A DNA stretch of 47,946 bases. It comes from Planctomycetota bacterium (GTDB taxonomy: Bacteria; Planctomycetota; Phycisphaerae; Phycisphaerales; UBA1924). A model generated the notes under the pieces. It saw only the letters and a program-made list of their open reading frames with translations, had not been told where the DNA came from and searched no databases. Location: NCBI GenBank assembly GCA_018242645.1, contig JAFEBN010000003.1:1-47946 (forward strand), in the 5' to 3' direction. This document shows positions 31,461 through 39,365 of this stretch, piece after piece. Position 1 is the stretch's first letter; every line of letters starts with the position of its first letter. The position numbers and the translations under genes were made by a program.

Positions 31461-34186
31461 GTGTCCCCCGGCCGTCACTGGAAGAGCGCGTTGCCGCGGC
31501 ACTCGACAGGGCGGGCGAGCTTTCTGGCGCCCCGCTGCTCGAGTTTCTCCGCGAGAACTATGCGGATGATCCGGACCTCATCAACGAGATCACGGCGCTG
31601 TTCCACCTCGCCGAGGAACACAACACGCTGCTGGACAGCTCCGCGCTGACGGACGCTCGGCAGGCGCTGGTGCAGTTGCACGATGCGCTCGCGAGTAACC
31701 CGCCTTCCGGAACGGGCGGCGGCAGAGCCGAGTCGACACCGCTCCCCGCGACGCTGGGAAACTACAAGGTCATTCGCGTTTTGGGCCAGGGCGGGATGGG
31801 CCTGGTCTACGAGGCCGAACAGCCAAACCCGAGGCGTCGTGTCGCGCTCAAGGTGATCGGCCTGGGCTACGCCTCGCGCGCGACGATGGCCCGGTTCCGC
31901 AATGAGGCGCAGGTGCTCGGGCAGCTCAAACACCCTGGCATTGCGCAGATCTATGAAGCTTCCACCGATCCGGTCTCGGGCGAAGCGTTTTTCGCGATGG
32001 AGTACGTGGACGGCCCGCCCCTCACGCAGTATGTGCGCCAGCACAACCTGAGCGATCGGCAGCGGGTCGAACTGCTGGCGCGAGTCTGCGACGCCGTGCA
32101 GCACGCCCACCAGAAAGGCGTGATTCACCGCGACATCAAGCCGGGAAACATCCTCGTGGAGCGGGGCGAAGACGGCAGCGCGCAGCCCAAAGTGCTCGAT
32201 TTCGGTGTTGCCAAACTCACGCAGGCGGGCGAGACGGATTCGCTCACGCTCAATCTCGATGCCAATCGCATTGTCGGAACCCTGGGCTACATGAGCCCGG
32301 AGCAGTTTGAGGGCAGGCAGGAAGCGATCGATACCCGCAGCGACGTGTACGCCTTGGGCGTCGTGCTGTACGAGCTGCTGGCGGGCAAGCTGCCCATTGA
32401 AGTGACCGACCTGACGCTCACGCAGGCCGCAACACGGGTGCGGACGGAGCCGCCGGCGAAGCTTGGCGTGGTGAAGTCCAGCCTCGGGGGCGACCTGGAA
32501 GTCATCACCTCCAAGGCCCTGTCGAAGGAAAAAGAGGATCGGTACGCGTCGGCCGCGGAACTGGCGGCGGACCTGCGCCGGTATCTCAATCACGAACCGA
32601 TCGCGGCACGTGCTCCGGGCACGCTGTACACACTGGGCAAGTTCGCAAGGCGGAAGCCCGGCTTGACCCTGGTTTCGGCGGGGTCGGTGGCGGCGCTCAT
32701 CGCGGCGACGGTGTTCAGCTGGGCCCAATATCGCAAGGCGGAAGCGGCGCGTGCAGCGGAAGCCCTGCAGGCGGAACTCGCGACCCAGCGGGCCCGGGCG
32801 GAGCTCGCGGCGCGCGAGCGGGCGGACAAGGCCGGGCAGATCACCAAAGCGGTGAAGGACTACCTGGTGCTGCAGCTGATCGGGTCGGCCTCCCCCGAGA
32901 AACTGGGCTACGAAGTCAAGGTCGTTGACGTGATCAAGCAAGCGGAGGAGTCGCTGGAGACGACGTTCGCGGACGCGCCCGAGATCCAGGGTGAGATCCG
33001 CTACGAACTCGCACGCGTGTACGACTCGCTCGGGCAGTGGAGTCGCTCAATCGAGCAGTGCGACAAGGCGGCGAAAATCTTCGAGCAACTGGAAGGACCC
33101 AAGAGCGTGCGCCGAGCCGCGGCGCTCGGACAGTGGGCGTTGAGCCTGGTGAATTCGGGGAAACAGCAGGAGGGCATGGCGCTGCTGCGTGAAGTGATCC
33201 CGCTCCACGACGAGGTGAGCCCGACGGATGTGTCCGGCACCGTGGCGCTGCGTAACTCCCTCGGCAATGTTCTGCAATCGAACAACCAGATTGAGGAGGC
33301 CGAGCGGGTCTTGCTCGACGGCATCGCGCTGGCGGACAAGAGCCTTCCCCCGGGAGCGATCCCCCGCATCAACATCCGCTCCACCTATCTGGCGATGTTG
33401 AACGCAGCGAATCGGGACGCGGAAGCGGCGCCCCAGCTCGAGAGTCTGCTGGTGGACCAGGAAGCCGCGAACGGCCAGAACCAGCCCTTGTCGCTGACCA
33501 CCCGCAACAACCTGGTCAACGTGCTCCTGAAACTCAAGCGGTACGACGACGCGCTGCAATACGCGAGTTCACTGCCCGAACGGGCCGAGCGAACGTTTCC
33601 TGAAGGACACGTGCTGCGCGGGATCGCGTACATCACGACCGCGGAAGCGCTGCGTCGCAACAAGCTCGCCGCACGGGGCGCGGAATACGCCGAGAAGGCG
33701 TACACGACCTTCTACAACAGCAGCGGCGACTTTGGTTACTACTTCGAACGCGCCGCACAGATCACCTATTTCACGCATCGCGATGCCGGGAACGACGCGG
33801 AAGCCCAACGGTGGCTGACCAAGTTCATTGCTTGCCGCTTCCTGCTCGCCTCGGAGCCGGAACTGCCCACCCTGACCGCCCGGCTTCGCGAGAACGCGGC
33901 ACTGCTCGGGAAAACGACTTCGACGGAAGACCTGAAGCAGTTGCTCGGGCAGTTGAACGGGTCGGTCGATACGTTTGCACCGGTCGAGGGCGGGCGGCGA
34001 TCACGCTACCTGACAAACCTGGCCCGCGCGTACATCGAACTGGGTGACCGTGATCAGGCCAAGGTGCTGCTGGATCAGTCGCACGCGGCGATGCCCCACT
34101 CCGCCCGCGAAGAAAGCGACCGGCAGTTACTTGCGTCCGCCCGCAAGATGCTTGATCAACCGGCCTCGACCGAGACCAAGCCGTAA
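31457..34186 (+). CDS. Membrane Ser/Thr protein kinase with extracytoplasmic TPR-like sensor
   Basis: A 909-residue Hanks-type kinase. An N-terminal helical region (1-95) may dock the sigma factor. The kinase domain covers about 103-375: Gly loop LGQGGMGLVYEA (109-120), Lys132 (VALKVIG), catalytic HRD 224-226 with Lys228 and Asn231, DFG 249-251 region (LDFGVAK), and GTLGYMSPEQFEG. All catalytic residues are present. One membrane helix follows at about 401-422 (LTLVSAGSVAALIAATVF), then a coiled-coil Ala/Arg/Glu segment and TPR-like repeats to the end, likely outside the cytoplasm. It overlaps the ECF sigma gene by 4 bp. Confidence 0.93.
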   Translation: MSVPRPSLEERVAAALDRAGELSGAPLLEFLRENYADDPDLINEITALFHLAEEHNTLLDSSALTDARQALVQLHDALASNPPSGTGGGRAESTPLPATLGNYKVIRVLGQGGMGLVYEAEQPNPRRRVALKVIGLGYASRATMARFRNEAQVLGQLKHPGIAQIYEASTDPVSGEAFFAMEYVDGPPLTQYVRQHNLSDRQRVELLARVCDAVQHAHQKGVIHRDIKPGNILVERGEDGSAQPKVLDFGVAKLTQAGETDSLTLNLDANRIVGTLGYMSPEQFEGRQEAIDTRSDVYALGVVLYELLAGKLPIEVTDLTLTQAATRVRTEPPAKLGVVKSSLGGDLEVITSKALSKEKEDRYASAAELAADLRRYLNHEPIAARAPGTLYTLGKFARRKPGLTLVSAGSVAALIAATVFSWAQYRKAEAARAAEALQAELATQRARAELAARERADKAGQITKAVKDYLVLQLIGSASPEKLGYEVKVVDVIKQAEESLETTFADAPEIQGEIRYELARVYDSLGQWSRSIEQCDKAAKIFEQLEGPKSVRRAAALGQWALSLVNSGKQQEGMALLREVIPLHDEVSPTDVSGTVALRNSLGNVLQSNNQIEEAERVLLDGIALADKSLPPGAIPRINIRSTYLAMLNAANRDAEAAPQLESLLVDQEAANGQNQPLSLTTRNNLVNVLLKLKRYDDALQYASSLPERAERTFPEGHVLRGIAYITTAEALRRNKLAARGAEYAEKAYTTFYNSSGDFGYYFERAAQITYFTHRDAGNDAEAQRWLTKFIACRFLLASEPELPTLTARLRENAALLGKTTSTEDLKQLLGQLNGSVDTFAPVEGGRRSRYLTNLARAYIELGDRDQAKVLLDQSHAAMPHSAREESDRQLLASARKMLDQPASTETKP

Positions 34187-34221
34187 CGGGCGGCGCGAAT
34201 CGCAACGACGTGGCGGCGCAA

Positions 34222-34983
34222 TCAACCTCCGCCCCACGCCCGGACAAATCGCCGCACGATCCCCAAGCCGTACCGGCTTGCGGCATCGGAGACAAAGCGC
34301 CCGAAATCGGATGCCGCTGCTTCGTCCGCGCTGTCGGAGATCACACGCACAACACCGAGCGGCACGCCCTGCTCATGGCATACCTGGGCCACGGCTCCGC
34401 CTTCCATTTCGACGCAGACCGCGCCGGGGATGCGCTGCCGAACACGCCGGCGCTCGACCTGGGACGAGACGAAACGGTCGCCGCTCGCGACATCCCCCAC
34501 CAGCACGCGCGGGGTTGAAAGGCCGAGTTCCCGCACCACCTGCACAGGCAGTTCGGAACAAAGGCCCGCGCGAACGAATTCCTCGGCGCTGCGGACGAGC
34601 GTGGCCTGTATAGACCGATCCGCTTCGAACGAGCTCCGCCCCAGAAGCGGGATTTCCAGCGCCGGGAAAATGGGCGACGCGTCCATATCGTGCTGCCAGA
34701 GCCGGTCGGCGACGACGATGTCACCCAATCGCAGGGTGGGATCGATCGCGCCGGCGACACCCGTGAACACGATGGCGCCAACCCGGTGAATATCGATGAG
34801 GTGCTGCGCGGTTGCCGCCGCGGCGACTTTCCCGATGCGGCTGAAGACCAGCACCACCCGGACGCCGTCGAGTTCGCCGGTGTAGTAAACGCGGCCCCCG
34901 TGCACGTGCTCGGCTTCACGCCGCAGCTCGGCCGCGAGGCGGTGCGCCTCTTCAGGCATCGCGCTCATGATTCCGATCGTCAT
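34222..34983 (-). CDS. 5'-methylthioadenosine/S-adenosylhomocysteine nucleosidase family protein
   Basis: A 253-residue purine-nucleoside phosphorylase-fold hydrolase. Present are IGIMSAMPEEA at the N-terminus, VVLVFSRIGKVAAA, IVFTGVAGAID, GDVASGDRFV, the ribose-binding VEMEGGAVAQVCHEQGVP and VRVISDSADEAA, whose Asp is the general acid. These match MtnN (Pfs), which recycles MTA and SAH; the 20-residue excess and GVAGAI in place of GSAGG leave room for a related nucleoside substrate. The frame runs to 35160, but ATG 34983, overlapping the cupin stop by 4 bp, starts the domain. Confidence 0.85.
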   Translation of the reverse strand: MTIGIMSAMPEEAHRLAAELRREAEHVHGGRVYYTGELDGVRVVLVFSRIGKVAAAATAQHLIDIHRVGAIVFTGVAGAIDPTLRLGDIVVADRLWQHDMDASPIFPALEIPLLGRSSFEADRSIQATLVRSAEEFVRAGLCSELPVQVVRELGLSTPRVLVGDVASGDRFVSSQVERRRVRQRIPGAVCVEMEGGAVAQVCHEQGVPLGVVRVISDSADEAAASDFGRFVSDAASRYGLGIVRRFVRAWGGG

Positions 34984-35528
34984 GGCAGGCTTTCCGGTGC
35001 CAGGGCCTGGATCAGATCGTCGACGGACTTCTCGCGCGTGCGGCAAAGAGCGTGCATCTCCGCGCGAGTCCCCAGCCGAAAATCGGCCCATTCGAAACCG
35101 GGACTGACGGTGCAACCCATGAGCGTGAAACCGTGCGGTCCGCCGGGAAGGGCCCGGCAACCTTGCCAGACTCCGCGGGGAACCACCACTTGCGGGCGCT
35201 CGCCTCGTTCGATGTCCTTGCCGATCGTCACAATGTTCGCCGCGCCGTCGGACCAGATCTGGAGTTGTTCCGCCGCGTCGCCAGCGTAGTGATGAAACAC
35301 CTCATCGCTCTGCACCAGGTGCATGAGCGAGACGAGTCCCGGCGCGAGCAGAAAGTAAATCTGCGTGCTGTGGTTGCGGCCGCACGCGCGTGAGGCGTAC
35401 CGCGCGGGAAGGGCTTCGGCGGGAATTTTCTCGCCGGACCGATAGGTTTCGCGGAAATAACCACCCTCCTGAGGCAGCGGGCGCAGGTCGAGAAGCTCGA
35501 TGATGCGAAGGGCTTGCGGATTGAGCAC
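34980..35528 (-). CDS. Cupin protein of the DUF985 family
   Basis: A 182-residue single-domain cupin: LLDLRPLPQEGGYFRETYRS at the start, STQIYFLL, the LVQSDEVFHHYAGD metal-type motif, QVVVPRGVWQGCR and a GFTLMGCTVSPGFEWADFRLG end, all typical of DUF985. Members bind sugar-like ligands in structures, but no reaction is agreed. The stop overlaps the nucleosidase start (ATGA), so the pair is coupled, and CHAD lies 30 bp upstream. Confidence 0.85.
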   Translation of the reverse strand: MLNPQALRIIELLDLRPLPQEGGYFRETYRSGEKIPAEALPARYASRACGRNHSTQIYFLLAPGLVSLMHLVQSDEVFHHYAGDAAEQLQIWSDGAANIVTIGKDIERGERPQVVVPRGVWQGCRALPGGPHGFTLMGCTVSPGFEWADFRLGTRAEMHALCRTREKSVDDLIQALAPESLP

Positions 35529-35558
35529 GGCCAGAGCGTACAGCCGCCGGATCGGTTT

Positions 35559-36425
35559 TTAAACCCGCCGAAGCCTGCGGAGCGATTCGCGTGCCCGTAC
35601 CACGGCGTTGCCCTCTTCCGACCGGAGCGATCGCAGCAGCGTCGCGATCTCGGGAAGGTCCGCATCGGGCCGGGATTCCAGGCGTTCCCGCAGCGTGGCG
35701 ACATCATGGAAGCGTCCGAGGTGACGCGTCGCCTCCACAATAACGGCTTCTTTGCGCTTGGTGCCTCGCACGCCGAGTTGACGGAGCGTGCGGAGCGAAA
35801 CGCGGAGCTTTTTGAGATCGATGCGAAGCTCGTGCAGCGCAGATTCAGCGGGCAGCGGCCTGGAGAGCACGCGGTTGGCACGCGCGATCCACTTCGCCGC
35901 CCGTTCGGCGACCCGATCGCGGACTTGTCCGACGTCCGGCGTTTCGCCGGGGGAAAGCCGGGCACGAAGCCGCTTCAACTTGCGGGGGGCGACTTTGTCG
36001 AGGTACGCCAGGAGCCGCTGCTCGTGGCCCGGGCGTTCTTCCTCGATCTCGCGCTGCAGCCGCCGGGGAGGTTCGTGACCAGACGCGAGTTCGGAAGCGA
36101 TCTCGAGATGGACATCGAGATCCCGCACCGATCCGGCGCGTCGGCGGAGTTTGGTCAGGATTTTCTGCAGGCGATCCGCCGCCTGTTCGTCGATGGCGCC
36201 GCGAAGGAGGTTCAGCTCCACACTTGCCGATCGGCAGGCCCGCCGCAATGTGTGAACGCGTTCTGGGGTTGCCTCTCGCGTGTTCCGCAACGCCTCGGCA
36301 GCGTCGATCACCTCGGCTATGGCGCCACGGGCAAGACGCACGGGGCCTGCATGGACTGCCTTCGGGGATTGAAGAGTGGCGAGCACGTTGGATGCCTCTG
36401 ATACGGCGGTCGCCCATCCGGCCAA
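35559..36425 (-). CDS. CHAD-domain protein
   Basis: A 288-residue all-alpha protein with the two conserved His/Arg-rich helices of CHAD: ERVHTLRRACRSASVELNLL (about 55-74) and ALHELRIDLKKLRVSLRTLR (about 197-216). The basic face binds polyphosphate in characterised members, and CHAD proteins localise to polyphosphate granules. No CYTH domain is fused. First of three same-strand genes (CHAD, cupin, nucleosidase). A GC-rich hairpin (GCGGGCCCCC/GGGGGTCCGC, 36461-36489) lies in its leader. Confidence 0.87.
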   Translation of the reverse strand: MAGWATAVSEASNVLATLQSPKAVHAGPVRLARGAIAEVIDAAEALRNTREATPERVHTLRRACRSASVELNLLRGAIDEQAADRLQKILTKLRRRAGSVRDLDVHLEIASELASGHEPPRRLQREIEEERPGHEQRLLAYLDKVAPRKLKRLRARLSPGETPDVGQVRDRVAERAAKWIARANRVLSRPLPAESALHELRIDLKKLRVSLRTLRQLGVRGTKRKEAVIVEATRHLGRFHDVATLRERLESRPDADLPEIATLLRSLRSEEGNAVVRARESLRRLRRV

Positions 36426-36600
36426 TGGACTGCTTCAAAAGCGTACCGGTCCCCGCAACCGCGGGCCCCCTCCCGCGACGGGGGTCCGCCAGATTTCACA
36501 CAAACGCCTTTGGACGCGCAAAAACGCGTTCGGGATTTTTCGGCAATGTGAATGACCTGTGGATGGTGCGTCGGATCGTGGTGAGGGCCTCGTTCGGAAG

Positions 36601-37617
36601 TCAATCCTGTTCGGGTTGCGAGCGATAGAAACTGGAACCAACGCGCGAACCCGCCCGGGATCGAGCCTCCGCCAGGAGGGCATCCCAGTCGAGCGCGGGA
36701 CCGGGATCGATCTTGTTGGCTTGGATGTGGTCGTGTCCGAGCACCCCACGGAACTCCTTCCATTCCTGCTCGGTCATCACGCGGGTGAGAACGACACCCT
36801 TTTCGTCGCGCGGCGCTTCCAGCGGGATCGAAGGAACAGCACTCGTAAGGGCGGCGAGCAAGCACGCAAGCGAACCGTACTGCTGCGGCGTGAAGTCGGC
36901 CTGGAGAAAGCGCTCGCCATGAATCTCGCCCTGAACGAAATCCGACGTTCGGGGCCGCGCCACGAAGCCGGGGGTGCGCACGCCCCCATCCCCCAGTTCC
37001 GCGGGGAGCGTGAGCACGAGGCCATGCTCGTCGCGCCGGTACCATCGAGTGAGAACCGGCGAATCGGTCGAGTACGCCCCGATGTTGGCGATTTCGATGC
37101 CGATCGACCGTGCATTGGACTTGGTGGCGTGCCAGGCCTTCTCCTTGACATCGAGCGTCTGGTAAATGGTTCCGTCCACATCAATCATGAAGTGAATGGA
37201 AAGGCCGCGGAGATCGTGCAGTGTGTGAAAACACTGACGGCTAGTGCCGCTGGCGTCGTAGTGCAAGACGATTTGATCGACCGTTGCCTCGAGTTGCGAC
37301 TTCGACCAGTTTCCGCCGCGGGTTGCTTCCGCGAGAACCGGGTCGGTCGCACGGGAGTCGTAGCGGTTCGGGGTCTTGATGGCGTTCTTGGCGTGATCCC
37401 AGTCGGCCTCTTCAAGGGGCGAGAAGCGTTTCTCAACACGGTAGCCGTCGTACCCGCCGGGGTCGGTCCAGAGCACCACCGGTGCGCCCGAATGGATCAA
37501 TGTGCCCCCGACCACGATCTCGTCGTGCATGCGGACAACGGGTTCCCCGACCCGCGGCGCAGACGAGCAGCCCACCAACACAACGAATATAAAAAGAAAA
37601 CTGGCCGCACGGATCAT
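36601..37617 (-). CDS. N-acetylmuramoyl-L-alanine amidase (amidase_2), lipoprotein
   Basis: A 338-residue zinc amidase of the AmpD/AmiD type that cleaves the MurNAc-L-Ala bond of peptidoglycan fragments. The lipobox is VLVGC after a short signal (MIRAASFLFIFVVLVGC), so it is probably anchored on the periplasmic side. Zinc-site residues are the His in QIVLHYDASG and the His/Asp in HDHIQANKIDPGPALDWD, with WHATKSNARSIGIEIAN between. The insert VEKRFSPLEEADWDHAKNAI before the domain is unusual. The frame extends to 37767, but ATG 37617 starts the signal peptide. Confidence 0.87.
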   Translation of the reverse strand: MIRAASFLFIFVVLVGCSSAPRVGEPVVRMHDEIVVGGTLIHSGAPVVLWTDPGGYDGYRVEKRFSPLEEADWDHAKNAIKTPNRYDSRATDPVLAEATRGGNWSKSQLEATVDQIVLHYDASGTSRQCFHTLHDLRGLSIHFMIDVDGTIYQTLDVKEKAWHATKSNARSIGIEIANIGAYSTDSPVLTRWYRRDEHGLVLTLPAELGDGGVRTPGFVARPRTSDFVQGEIHGERFLQADFTPQQYGSLACLLAALTSAVPSIPLEAPRDEKGVVLTRVMTEQEWKEFRGVLGHDHIQANKIDPGPALDWDALLAEARSRAGSRVGSSFYRSQPEQD

Positions 37618-37645
37618 GCAGCCAGCGTATGCGATCGGGCAAGTT

Positions 37646-38818
37646 TTACAGCAGCGGGTTCTTGGCGCCGTGCGTGTACTCGCACGAGGGCGACAGATTG
37701 GGCTGCGGATTGACGAACACGTCGGTGTAGAGCTCGCGTTCCTCGGGGATCGGCGACGACTCGGCAAAGTCGACCGCGTTTTTCACGATCGCCTTCACTT
37801 CCGCCTGGATCTCGATGAACTGCTGCTCGGTCAGGATGGGCTTGCCGTCCGGGCCCTTGCGGTCTTCCATGAGGTGTGCCGCGAGCCGGTCGATCGAGTC
37901 CTTGGCCTTGTACTGGTCGACCTCATCCTTCGTGCGGTACTTCTGCGGGTCCGACATCGAGTGGCCCAGGTACCGGTAGGTCTTGAGATCAACGAACGCC
38001 GGCTTCTGGTTCTCGCGGCACCAGTCCACCAGCGGCTTGAAGGCGTCGTAGAGGTCGATGACGTCGAGTCCGTCGATGATCTCGCCACGCATGCCGTAGG
38101 CTTCCGCCTTCTTGCGAAGGTCGTGCGCCATGGTCGTGCCGCGGTCGATGGCCGTGCCCATCGAGTAGCCGTTGTTCTCGACGACGTAGATGACCGGAAT
38201 GCCGTAGAGGCCGGCGAGATTCATCGCCTCGTGCAGTGCGCCCTGGTTGAGCGCGCCGTCGCCCAGGTAGGCAAGGGCGACCTTCTTCTTCGCCGGGCCG
38301 CCATTGACCGAGCGGTTCATCACTTCCACTTCGTACTTGGCCGCGAAGGCCAGGCCCGTTCCCAGGGGCGTCTGAGCGCCGACGATGCCGTGGCCCCCGA
38401 AGAGCCAATTGGGCTTGTCGAACATGTGCATCGAGCCGCCCTTGCCCTTGGCGCAGCCGGTCGCCTTGCCGAACATTTCGGCCATACACGCGCCGGCGTC
38501 CATCCCGCGGGCCAGAGCGTGGCCGTGGTCGCGGTAGGCCGTCACGATGGGGTCGTCGTGGTGAAGAGCCGCGATGGTGCCCACGGCGGTCGCTTCCTGC
38601 CCCGTGTAAAGGTGACAGAAGCCGCCGATCTTGGCCTGCTGATAGGCCTGGGCGGTGCGGTTCTCGAACTCGCGAATGAGGAACATATCACGCAGCCACT
38701 TCACCAGCGTTTCCGGGGGCAAAGCGTCGGAAGCACGCGGTCCGGAGCGGCGGCTGGGCTGGGACGGTTTGGTGGGGGTTGCGGTCATGGTCGCAGACGG
38801 ATTGGCCACAGAAGTCAT
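37646..38818 (-). CDS. pdhA: Pyruvate dehydrogenase E1 component, alpha subunit
   Basis: A 390-residue subunit of the thiamine-diphosphate-dependent E1. It has the ThDP/Mg motif LGDGALNQGALHEAMNLAGLYGIPVIYVVENN (two halves around residues 184-215), GFCHLYTGQEA, YRDHGHALARG, KGKGGSMHMF and RYLGHSMSDPQKYR with the phosphorylation-loop-like serines. SMHMFDKPNWLFGGHGIVGAQ favours pyruvate over branched-chain substrates. E1 beta and E2 genes are not adjacent, which is unusual. About 30 N-terminal residues are low-complexity Thr/Pro/Ser; ATG 38788 is an alternative start. It is divergent from apaG. Confidence 0.92.
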   Translation of the reverse strand: MTSVANPSATMTATPTKPSQPSRRSGPRASDALPPETLVKWLRDMFLIREFENRTAQAYQQAKIGGFCHLYTGQEATAVGTIAALHHDDPIVTAYRDHGHALARGMDAGACMAEMFGKATGCAKGKGGSMHMFDKPNWLFGGHGIVGAQTPLGTGLAFAAKYEVEVMNRSVNGGPAKKKVALAYLGDGALNQGALHEAMNLAGLYGIPVIYVVENNGYSMGTAIDRGTTMAHDLRKKAEAYGMRGEIIDGLDVIDLYDAFKPLVDWCRENQKPAFVDLKTYRYLGHSMSDPQKYRTKDEVDQYKAKDSIDRLAAHLMEDRKGPDGKPILTEQQFIEIQAEVKAIVKNAVDFAESSPIPEERELYTDVFVNPQPNLSPSCEYTHGAKNPLL

Positions 38819-38873
38819 CGGGGGGAAGGGTAGGTGCGCGAACGCCGCTCGGCCCGCTGGCTTAGAGTTTTCC

Positions 38874-39365
38874 ATGAGCAGCGACCGCCCCGGCGGCCAG
38901 CACGCTTCGGACGCCTCCACCCCCTTCGCAGGGGGCACGATCAGGGTCCAGGCGTCCCCGGTATTTCTGCCGGATCAGTCCGATCCCGACGAGCGGGAAT
39001 ACGTCTTCGGTTACCGGATTCGCATCTCCAACGCGACCGACCGCATCATCCAGGTGCTGTCGCGGCGCTGGACCATCGTCGATGCGAACGGCAAGTCAAG
39101 GGATGTCGAGGGCGAGGGCGTGGTTGGACGCCAGCCCATCCTCGGGCCCGGCCAGTTCTTTCAGTACGAAAGCTTCTGTCCCCTGAGCACGCCTTGGGGC
39201 ACCATGGAAGGCGCCTTTGCTCTCCGTGCACGAGAAGGCGCGCAGGCGGGCGAAACCGCGTCTTCACTCCTCGACGGCCCCTGGCCCGAAAACGTGGAGG
39301 CGCGCGTGGCGCGGTTCTACCTGGTCGCTGCCGCGGCACCGGACGACGCCGGCGTCAGGGCCTAG
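38874..39365 (+). CDS. apaG: ApaG-domain protein
   Basis: A 163-residue protein with an ApaG (fibronectin-III-like) domain: VFGYRIRISNATDRIIQVLSRRWTIVDANG (split by a strand), VVGRQPILGPGQFFQYESFCPLSTPWGTMEG. E. coli ApaG is about 125 residues; here roughly 25 extra residues precede the domain and 15 follow it. Its biochemical role is unsettled, although it is genetically linked to Co/Mg resistance and Ap4A. The upstream frame to 38655 is antisense to pdhA. Its TAG stop and that of the convergent protease share the palindrome CTAG (39362-39365). Confidence 0.88.
   Translation: MSSDRPGGQHASDASTPFAGGTIRVQASPVFLPDQSDPDEREYVFGYRIRISNATDRIIQVLSRRWTIVDANGKSRDVEGEGVVGRQPILGPGQFFQYESFCPLSTPWGTMEGAFALRAREGAQAGETASSLLDGPWPENVEARVARFYLVAAAAPDDAGVRA

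Noticed and set aside
36461..36489. GC-rich 10-bp hairpin in the CHAD-gene leader as a terminator of the amidase gene
   Set aside because: It has no U-run on either strand and lies over 110 bp upstream of the amidase stop in the wrong order for termination of that gene.
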